Positions 58,003-64,000 of a DNA stretch of 64,000 nucleotides are shown here, piece after piece (position 1 is the stretch's first letter; every line of letters begins with the position of its first letter). The translations under genes and the position numbers were made by a program. The stretch covers positions 3,038,001 to 3,102,000 of the forward strand of contig NZ_CP006704.1 of NCBI RefSeq assembly GCF_000739375.1, written 5' to 3'. The DNA is from Comamonas testosteroni TK102 (GTDB taxonomy: Bacteria; Pseudomonadota; Gammaproteobacteria; Burkholderiales; Burkholderiaceae_C). Below the pieces are notes generated by a model. The model was given only the letters and a program-made list of their open reading frames with translations. It ran no database searches and was not told where the DNA came from.

Positions 58003-59676
58003 TTAATTGCCTGTTATTGTGTCATTTATAGGTAAGCGTGGACTAATCCAGCTATAGCTCGAGTTGATAATACTTCGGGATGGATCGTAACTATTCCAAC
58101 GTAATGCCATTAGATCCGACATGGTCCAAGCGAGCCAGTCAGCTCTAAATGGTCTATCGGAAATATTTTTAGAAGCCACATCAGTTCCTGTTGATGTCCA
58201 TATTATTGTGGGTATTTTATAACCGGATGCAGTACTGGGGCTGTGACCAACTTTATTTGTTTGATGACCAACCTCCTGCCCGTGATCAGATACGTAAATA
58301 ACGGACTTGTAGTCCTCTGCGCTGGATGGGGAACTTTTTATTTTTTCAAAGACAGATGCAACTACAGTGTCTTGATAAAGAATAGCCGAGTCGTAGTCGT
58401 TTCTAAATTGCTGAACCCACATTGAGCGCTCAGCGACCGACATTACTTTTGATACTTCATCATCGGGAAATTGAGGCTGCTTTTCTGGGTACCGGAGACG
58501 ATAATGAGGATGAGCCCCCAGCATATGTAGAACAATCAACTTTTGGGGATGTGGATCTTTAAGAGCTTCTTCATATGAAGGCAATAAAATCTCATCAAGT
58601 GAATTGCTAGATCTTCCTGGTTTATTATTTTCCATGGAAGTCACGTCGGCCATAGCTGCGTGCTTCTGCGTAATTGCAATATCGTCATGATTGCTTATCC
58701 ACCAAGTCTTATATCCTGCTTCTTTCGCGAGAGCAATAATATTTAACTTCTTATCTGTTTCACCGGTTGTGAAGTTCATCATGCTATCGATGGCCGGAAT
58801 AGTAGTTGCTTCCGTGGACCATGAATTACGAATAACGAGAAATCTATCGCCTATATCTTTCTGAAGCTTTTCAAGCATCGGTGTCGTATTCCTTTCATAG
58901 CCATAAATTCCCATGTTATCTCGATTTATGCTCTCGGAAATAACAAGAACCACGGTGGATTTATCTTTCCTAGCAATTGAAGGAATCTCATTTTTCGCCA
59001 ACCTTTGTGCTAAGGCGCGCTCTTTTCCATATGACGTCCAGCTTTCTTTCGTAACCTTTACGGATTCAGCCAAATTAGACCAAAAGATAAGAGGATTTAT
59101 TTTTCTCCATGGTTTACTTATGTAAGAAACGGCCGATATTAAGATGATGATGGATAAAGCGATCAACTCAATTTTAGAGACCTTTGTTTTATTTCTGGCC
59201 CCTTTTAAAGACAACCAAAGAGCAATTGCCGCTGAAATTATTAAAATAATACTGGATCCACTGAAATCACGGATGTGTGTGGATATATAGCCTCCAATTT
59301 CCGATGTATTTGTGTTAGCAAGTGCACTTACCACCATCGTGCTATCCGGCGCAGCAGCGTACATTGAGATGAGATGCGCTCGAACTGCTGAGTCCAATAA
59401 AAACACAAGAACAAAGCTCCATACAAGCAATGCTCTAATTAAGTTCAACCTTGAGTTATTAATTGGAATTAGTAATAGCAATAGTGTCGGTATAAGTAGA
59501 ATACTTATCTGTAATATTTTTCTACCTTCATATCCTAGAGATGCAAAAACAATTTGCATCGCAAGCAGAGAAACAATAGTTAACCATAGCTTATGGCGAT
59601 TGGTAGATTTTTGTAAAAACAAAGCTATTCTTGATCGGTGAAGTTTAAGATTATCTTCGGATGCTGGTGCGCTCAT
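58003..59676 (-). CDS. Phosphoethanolamine-transferase-like membrane protein (alkaline phosphatase superfamily)
   Basis: 557 residues from ATG 59676 (MSAPASEDNLKLHRSR); upstream codons in frame were judged non-coding. Five N-terminal hydrophobic helices (to about residue 190), then a periplasmic sulfatase-fold domain. Active-site marks: VVLVISESINRDN (E248), a nucleophile Thr in STEATTIPAI (about 288-292) and YVSDHGQEVGH. In the EptA/CptA/MCR family these transfer phosphoethanolamine to lipid A or core sugar and alter resistance to cationic peptides. The exact acceptor cannot be read from sequence. The DNA is strongly AT-rich compared with the flanks, a sign of transfer. Confidence 0.82.
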   Translation of the reverse strand: MSAPASEDNLKLHRSRIALFLQKSTNRHKLWLTIVSLLAMQIVFASLGYEGRKILQISILLIPTLLLLLIPINNSRLNLIRALLVWSFVLVFLLDSAVRAHLISMYAAAPDSTMVVSALANTNTSEIGGYISTHIRDFSGSSIILIISAAIALWLSLKGARNKTKVSKIELIALSIIILISAVSYISKPWRKINPLIFWSNLAESVKVTKESWTSYGKERALAQRLAKNEIPSIARKDKSTVVLVISESINRDNMGIYGYERNTTPMLEKLQKDIGDRFLVIRNSWSTEATTIPAIDSMMNFTTGETDKKLNIIALAKEAGYKTWWISNHDDIAITQKHAAMADVTSMENNKPGRSSNSLDEILLPSYEEALKDPHPQKLIVLHMLGAHPHYRLRYPEKQPQFPDDEVSKVMSVAERSMWVQQFRNDYDSAILYQDTVVASVFEKIKSSPSSAEDYKSVIYVSDHGQEVGHQTNKVGHSPSTASGYKIPTIIWTSTGTDVASKNISDRPFRADWLAWTMSDLMALRWNSYDPSRSIINSSYSWISPRLPINDTITGN

Positions 59677-59772
59677 AGAAATCCTATTAACCCTAATAGA
59701 AATATCGAGATTCGATTTGGAATAGGGGCACAGAACTCTATGTGTGCAATACCGACAGAAATCTGACATCCA

Positions 59773-59815
59773 GATTACATTTTAGTAATCAGGTTAATTC
59801 ACGCTGTAGATTACA
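59773..59815. promoter_or_regulatory. GATTAC-N6-GTAATC palindrome and second AGATTACA box
   Basis: A perfect palindrome lies at 59773-59790 and another AGATTACA at 59808-59815, in the gap between the divergent transferase and CzcE-like genes. The same word recurs at 63526-63598. Probably binding sites of one regulator. Confidence 0.5.
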
Positions 59816-59927
59816 AAAATATCATGTTGCAGACTATATTGCGTAAAGTGCCTGTCTATATATTTGATGTGTCTGGGTAGAAAGGCGCTCAGACACTCTT
59901 CAAGTAATTGATAAAGGACTCTTCATC

Positions 59928-60317
59928 ATGAAAACTAATCTCGCAATTCTGGCTTCGATCCTGCTGTCCTCAGCCACCGTCGGGATGACAGCATCGGCAA
60001 ATGAAAGCAGTTTCGTTGGTCAGTCTGGAAGCACGACTGCAAAGACCAACTCGACTACACGCGGTGCAGACAAAACATTTGGACGAGCAGGTGCTGCGTC
60101 TCAGGTCACACGCGTTGTTGACACAACACGAAGCACTCAATATCTCAATCTTGTGTGTGGAGAGACGGTTGCGTTCACCAATGGCGGGGAACAGTTCATC
60201 TGGAAATTTGATGTGATGGGTCACAGGCCCATCGAGTTGTCGAAGATCGCACCCGCAGCGTTTGCAGGCAGCACGCTAAAGATCTACGTTGCAAACAATG
60301 AGCTCGAACGCCATTGA
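59928..60317 (+). CDS. CzcE-family periplasmic metal-binding protein
   Basis: 129 residues with an AAAGGA site upstream. Signal peptide to about residue 24 (ending TASA). The C-terminal half YLNLVCGETVAFTNGGEQFI, KFDVMGHRPIELSKIAP and LKIYVANN matches CzcE, a periplasmic heavy-metal-binding protein of Burkholderiales metal islands. Placed beside the cadR/cadA pair, so a role in metal buffering is likely. Confidence 0.82.
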   Translation: MKTNLAILASILLSSATVGMTASANESSFVGQSGSTTAKTNSTTRGADKTFGRAGAASQVTRVVDTTRSTQYLNLVCGETVAFTNGGEQFIWKFDVMGHRPIELSKIAPAAFAGSTLKIYVANNELERH

Positions 60318-60396
60318 TTGCTGCTCTTGTCTACCACAATAGAAAGCCATGAGAGCCTGCCGCATCCACTCGGTCAATTGGTCGGCGCATGGCTCC

Positions 60397-60843
60397 CTAG
60401 TGCGCGCCGTCGATATGGCGCTGGGGGCGAGTAGACGCGCTGCTTGTCGTGGAGCTTGTCTCCAGTCTTGCAAGAACGCCGCATTCAGAAAGCGCCTTTG
60501 GAGCGCTGCAGCTTGCACGAATGGTCTGAAATTCAGTGACGAGAGCATTCAGTTCTTGAATGCGATGAGTGACATGTTCTATGTGTGTGTCCAAGAGTGC
60601 ATTGACTTCTGCACAGTCCTTCGCAGATGACTCGCGTAGCAAGAGCAAAGCACGTACTTCATCAAGTGTCATATCCAGTGACCGGCAGCGTCGAATGAAG
60701 GCAAGTTGGCCTATGTGCTCCGCCGAGTACATCCGGTAGTTGTTTTCAGCTCTAGCAGCCGAAGGCAACAACTTCTCGCGTTCATAAAAGCGAATGGTCT
60801 CAACCGCCGTACCAGTGACCTCAGCCAGTTCACCAATCTTCAT
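60397..60843 (-). CDS. cadR: MerR-family Cd(II)/Pb(II)-responsive regulator, CadR/PbrR-like
   Basis: 148 residues. N-terminal winged HTH (MKIGELAEVTGTAVETIRFY), dimer helix with FIRRCRSLDMTLDEVRALLL, a Cys at the effector helix (AKDCAEVN, C77) and a metal loop CSAPKALSEC near residues 111-120, the CadR/PbrR arrangement. It activates the divergent cadA promoter when metal binds. The C-terminus is a Ser/Thr-rich tail that is not conserved. Confidence 0.9.
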   Translation of the reverse strand: MKIGELAEVTGTAVETIRFYEREKLLPSAARAENNYRMYSAEHIGQLAFIRRCRSLDMTLDEVRALLLLRESSAKDCAEVNALLDTHIEHVTHRIQELNALVTEFQTIRASCSAPKALSECGVLARLETSSTTSSASTRPQRHIDGAH

Positions 60844-60861
60844 GGACCACCTCGAAATGAG

Positions 60862-60892
60862 TTGACTCTATACCAACTACAGGGTTTTAAAT
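60862..60892 (+). promoter_or_regulatory. MerR-type promoter/operator of cadA
   Basis: TTGACT (60862-60867) and TTAAAT (60887-60892) are 19 bp apart, the stretched spacing typical for MerR-family control. The spacer contains the dyad ACTCTATA-CCAAC-TACAGGGT (60865-60885). CadR bound here would untwist the promoter on metal binding. Confidence 0.88.
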
Positions 60893-60919
60893 TGCCACAT
60901 TGTCAACAGGAGATCGAGT

Positions 60920-63151
60920 ATGAAGCACCCAAACATTGATGACAACACGCTTAGTACCGCCACAACGGATTGCTGCAGCTCACACACTACCCCGAGCCCG
61001 GTGGCAGCTCCGTTGGATAGAGGGCTAACTTACCGCATTCCGACAATGGACTGCGCTGGCGAGGAAGCTGAGATACGTCGTGCACTTGAACCAATTGCAG
61101 GTATCCGGGGACTCCGATTCCAGCTCTCGCAGAGGACTCTCAAAATTGACGCGGACACTGATGCCCTTGCTGCCGCATTGTTGGCGATCACTGAAGCGGG
61201 CTTTGAGCCAAAGCTGATCTCATCAAACACGGCGGACTCAAGCCATGCAGCTGGAGATGGCCACGACCATGAGCTTGTGCGTGGCACAACTCCAAAGTTG
61301 GTCGCGGCGCTTGCTCTTGCTATCGCTGCTGAAGGTGTCGGCTACTTCGCGCCAGAAACCATGGCTTGGAAAGTCGCCGGCTTTGCGGTCGCCGCGATTG
61401 CGATTTGGCTTGCGGGCTTTGACGTCTATAAAAAAGGGTTTGGAGCACTTCGTCGTGGCAAGCTGAACATCAATGCATTGATGACTGTTGCTGTGACTGG
61501 TGCGTTCGTCATCGGTCAATGGCCTGAAGCGGCGATGGTGATGGCGTTGTATGCCATCGCCGAGGCAATCGAGGCGAGAGCAGTCGATCGGGCCCGCAAT
61601 GCCATTCAGGGGTTGCTTGCGATGGCTCCGGACCAAGCATCGGTTCTCCAAAGTGACGGTAGTTGGCTAACCGTCGCAGTTGCACAAATCGCAGTGGGCT
61701 CGACGCTGCGAGTCAAGCCAGGTGAGCGCGTTCCTATGGATGGAGTCGTTCAGACAGGGCAAACGAGCATCAACCAGGCCCCCGTAACTGGTGAAAGTAT
61801 CCCCGTTGACAAGGCGGCGGGTGACCCAGTGTTTGCAGGCACCATCAACGAGTCTGGAACCTTTGAGTTTGAAGTTACTGCATTGGCCTCCAACTCGACG
61901 TTGGCGAGGATTATTCATGCCGTTGAGCAAGCACAAGCGACTCGAGCGCCTACTCAGGGGTTCGTTGATCGATTTGCTGCAATTTACACACCTGCAATTT
62001 TCGTTATCGCCGTAGTCGTAGCATTGGTAGGCCCCTGGCTACTCGGCTGGACGTGGATGCAGGCCGTCTATAAGGCACTGGTTCTGCTAGTTATTGCTTG
62101 CCCCTGCGCACTCGTAATCTCCACACCAGTGACGATTGTGAGCGGCTTAGCGGCGGCAGCCCGCCGTGGTATTTTGATCAAAGGCGGTATCTATCTGGAA
62201 GAGGCGCGCAAGCTTAAGGCAATCGCGCTGGACAAGACCGGAACAATTACTGAGGGCAAGCCGCGCCTTGTGGACTGGTCGTTGGTTGATGCCGCGAGCA
62301 GCCTTGATACCGCGGAGTCGGTGGCAGCAGCTCTCGCTGGCCACTCAGATCATCCTGTGTCGCGCGCCATCGCAGCGGGCCTGAAGCCTAACAGCGCAGA
62401 CATTCAGAACTTCACGGCACTTGCTGGACGAGGTGTGCAGGCCGAACTGAGTGGAACAGTCTATGTACTAGGGAATCATCGCTTGATTGAAGAACGTGGC
62501 CAATGCTCCTCAGAGCTTGAAGCCACGCTCAAGCGGCATGAAGAATCCGGCCGTACTGTCACATTGCTTGCCGACCCGGAACGAGTCATCGCACTGTTTG
62601 CAGTTGCCGACACGATTAAGGGCTCCTCTCGTGAAGCTATATCTGAATTGAAAGCGCTTGGTATCACCCCAGTCATGCTGACTGGAGACAACCAAGCCAC
62701 CGCCTCTTCAGTAGCCAGTGAGGCTGGTATCGAGCAAGCACGAGGAAACTTGTTGCCGGAGGACAAGCTAGCTGCCATCAAAACCCTCCAGAGCCAGTAT
62801 GGACTCACCGCAATGACGGGCGACGGTATCAATGATGCCCCAGCGCTGGCCCAAGCAGACGTCGGGGTTGCCATGGGTGCCGCCGGTACAGATACCGCGA
62901 TGGAAGCAGCCGACGTCGTCGTGATGAATGATGACTTGCGAAGGATTGCTGAGACAGTGAAGCTGTCTCGATCCACCCATGCGATCCTTTGGCAAAACAT
63001 CACTCTTGCTCTTGGCATCAAGGCGGTATTTCTAGTCTTGGCAGTGTTCGGGAATGCATCCATGTGGATGGCTGTATTCGCTGATATGGGGGCAAGTCTC
63101 CTAGTTGTCGTCAATGGGCTAAGGCTGCTTGGAAAAGTGTCCAAGTCCTGA
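60920..63151 (+). CDS. cadA: CadA-type P1B ATPase, Cd(II)/Zn(II)/Pb(II) export
   Basis: 743 residues from ATG 60920 with AGGAG upstream. Exports soft divalent metals at the cost of ATP. N-terminal Cys cluster (DCCSSH), a heavy-metal-associated domain with MDCAGEE (C45), the transmembrane CPC motif (C394-P395-C396), the phosphorylation motif DKTGT (D438), the HP motif SDHPVSRAI and the hinge MTGDGINDAPALAQADVGVA. Complete and probably functional. Located downstream of the CadR operator. Confidence 0.95.
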   Translation: MKHPNIDDNTLSTATTDCCSSHTTPSPVAAPLDRGLTYRIPTMDCAGEEAEIRRALEPIAGIRGLRFQLSQRTLKIDADTDALAAALLAITEAGFEPKLISSNTADSSHAAGDGHDHELVRGTTPKLVAALALAIAAEGVGYFAPETMAWKVAGFAVAAIAIWLAGFDVYKKGFGALRRGKLNINALMTVAVTGAFVIGQWPEAAMVMALYAIAEAIEARAVDRARNAIQGLLAMAPDQASVLQSDGSWLTVAVAQIAVGSTLRVKPGERVPMDGVVQTGQTSINQAPVTGESIPVDKAAGDPVFAGTINESGTFEFEVTALASNSTLARIIHAVEQAQATRAPTQGFVDRFAAIYTPAIFVIAVVVALVGPWLLGWTWMQAVYKALVLLVIACPCALVISTPVTIVSGLAAAARRGILIKGGIYLEEARKLKAIALDKTGTITEGKPRLVDWSLVDAASSLDTAESVAAALAGHSDHPVSRAIAAGLKPNSADIQNFTALAGRGVQAELSGTVYVLGNHRLIEERGQCSSELEATLKRHEESGRTVTLLADPERVIALFAVADTIKGSSREAISELKALGITPVMLTGDNQATASSVASEAGIEQARGNLLPEDKLAAIKTLQSQYGLTAMTGDGINDAPALAQADVGVAMGAAGTDTAMEAADVVVMNDDLRRIAETVKLSRSTHAILWQNITLALGIKAVFLVLAVFGNASMWMAVFADMGASLLVVVNGLRLLGKVSKS

Positions 63152-63200
63152 ATTCGACAGAGGTTTTTCGTGTGCACCAACTTGAATTGTGAGGATAGTT

Positions 63201-63473
63201 ATGAGCTTTTTTGAACGCCTACTCGGAGGCCATCACCGATCTGGTGGCGATCAGCATGGGAATGGTCATCATCAAAAACGGACACCCGCCTCCTACAACG
63301 ATCCAAGAGTGTCCGGTGGGATCATTTGTCCTAACTGCCGAACTCAAAGCTCTCCCCAAGCACGGTTCTGTCAACAGTGCGGAAGCGGCCTAGCCCCCCA
63401 GGCCTGCAATGCATGCGGCGTCCAGATGGCGCTTGGATCGCGTTTTTGCGCAAACTGCGGAAAGTCTGCTTAG
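63201..63473 (+). CDS. Small double-zinc-ribbon protein of the cad locus
   Basis: 90 residues from ATG 63201, GAGG upstream. His/Gly-rich N-terminus (GGHHRSGGDQHGNGHH) that could bind metal, then two CxxC pairs (CPNCRTQSSPQARFCQQCG) and again CNACGVQMALGSRFCANCG. Genes of this layout follow cadA/czc genes in other betaproteobacteria. Role probably metal buffering or regulation, unproven. 49 bp after cadA, likely cotranscribed. Confidence 0.78.
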   Translation: MSFFERLLGGHHRSGGDQHGNGHHQKRTPASYNDPRVSGGIICPNCRTQSSPQARFCQQCGSGLAPQACNACGVQMALGSRFCANCGKSA

Positions 63474-63525
63474 AACTTTGGAGAACAGCTGATCGGTGGG
63501 TTGATCTCTGTTCTCCTGAAGGTTC

Positions 63526-63599
63526 AGATTACAGAAAGGTGTCAAAAATGTAATCTTCAGACCATGTAAATGGCTGAATAGTGTCAAAAATGTAATCTT
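63526..63599. repeat. Direct repeats GTGTCAAAAATGTAATCTT and AGATTACA inverted copy
   Basis: Two exact 19-bp copies at 63539-63557 and 63581-63599, spacing 42 bp start to start, plus AGATTACA at 63526-63533 as inverted partner to TGTAATCT (63549-63556). Either binding sites of a response-regulator-type protein or terminal repeats of an IS21-like element; no transposase is visible nearby. Confidence 0.6.
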
Positions 63600-63654
63600 G
63601 CGGGGAAGGCAATTTAGCTACCATTGAGGCTTCGAAATTTACTAGAAAAATCCT

Positions 63655-64000
63655 ATGGATTCTCTTAGATTCGAGGATGCCGCTCTATATCTTAGAGTTA
63701 AGAGGATGGAAGTATTAGCAAGCAATATTGCGAATGCTGACACTCCTGGATATCAGGCGAAAGATATAGACTTCAAGGCTGCGCTTGAAGAGACGCAAAG
63801 GCAAATGCTGACAGTGCAGTCTACGAATAAGTCTCACCTCGGTAACATAGCTCCAACATCAATTGATCCTCAGATTGCATTTCGCCCTGTTTCTCAGAAT
63901 GCCATGGATAGAAATACGGTTGATCTCGATCAAGAGAGAGCTTCATTTACAGCTAATGCCATCCGTACGCAATTCGCTATGAGTCAAGCTGTCGATGAAT
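63655..64000 (+). CDS. flgB: FlgB, flagellar basal-body rod protein, 3'-truncated by the window edge
   Basis: The first 115 residues are visible: ALYLRVKRMEVLASNIANAD then TPGYQAKDIDFKAALEE is the N-terminal rod-protein signature, and RNTVDLDQERASFTANAIRT fits the FlgB C-terminal region. Proximal rod component of the flagellum. Codons are unusually AT-rich for this replicon (many TTA, ATT, GAT, AAT), in contrast to neighbouring genes, so this may be a transferred or secondary flagellar cluster. The start ATG 63655 has no strong Shine-Dalgarno. Confidence 0.88.
   Translation, partial: MDSLRFEDAALYLRVKRMEVLASNIANADTPGYQAKDIDFKAALEETQRQMLTVQSTNKSHLGNIAPTSIDPQIAFRPVSQNAMDRNTVDLDQERASFTANAIRTQFAMSQAVDE

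Noticed and set aside
63526..63599. CRISPR array
   Set aside because: Only two direct repeats of 19 bp with one short spacer and no cas genes in the window.

Overview
The window is a mosaic of mobile DNA from a GC-rich betaproteobacterium. The Tn4371-type trb cluster, the gene families of the second conjugation cluster, a CzcE/CadR/CadA metal locus and an imuA-imuB-dnaE2 cassette all point to Burkholderiales, probably Comamonadaceae; the genus is inference. No integrase, tRNA or att site is visible, so whether this is one composite element or two elements joined with chromosomal DNA between them cannot be decided here. The window opens inside traG and closes inside flgB.

Region 1 (1-11,134, plus strand): a nearly gapless mating-pair operon traG-(ribbon-helix-helix gene)-trbBCDEJLFGI-DUF2274, in the order typical of Tn4371-like ICEs. 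It is a VirB/VirD4-type secretion apparatus with many ATGA start/stop overlaps.

Region 2 (11,304-16,800, minus strand): a four-gene operon of metallo-beta-lactamase-fold protein, E2-E1-JAB triple-fusion protein, second metallo-beta-lactamase-fold protein and four-helix membrane protein. Three of the genes are joined by stop/start overlaps or close spacing. Upstream lies a sigma70-like promoter whose start region is covered by a perfect CIRCE element, the HrcA heat-shock repressor site. This is the most unusual locus of the window: a ubiquitin-like conjugation/deconjugation module, probably for defence, wired to heat-shock control.

Region 3 (17,100-20,510): small unknown genes, a glyoxalase I (gloA), a membrane/coiled-coil protein and a frameshifted helix-turn-helix gene.

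Region 4 (20,507-48,493): a second and different conjugation system. It holds a MobH relaxase operon on the minus strand and, on the plus strand, a full GI-type (MPF_G, ICEHin1056/PFGI-1-like) secretion cluster with the SXT/TOL-type coupling protein TraD. Between relaxase and secretion genes sits a cargo island with a membrane protein, a DUF262-AlbA_2 fusion and a GIY-YIG nuclease (24,960-28,710), a second defence candidate.

Region 5 (48,501-57,190): two small minus-strand genes, a PD-(D/E)XK-like gene that touches the 3' end of dnaE2, the LexA-controlled imuA-imuB-dnaE2 mutasome, a VapBC-type toxin-antitoxin pair and an SprT-like protease gene split by a frameshift.

Region 6 (57,200-64,000): a decayed IS5-family transposase, an AT-rich phosphoethanolamine-transferase-like gene, a CzcE-like protein, CadR-like regulator, CadA-type P1B ATPase, a small zinc-ribbon protein, a set of AGATTACA boxes, and the 5' end of an unusually AT-rich flgB.

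Three coding frameshifts (near 20,070; 34,547; 56,968) all lie at or beside homopolymers, which may reflect sequencing errors as much as gene decay.
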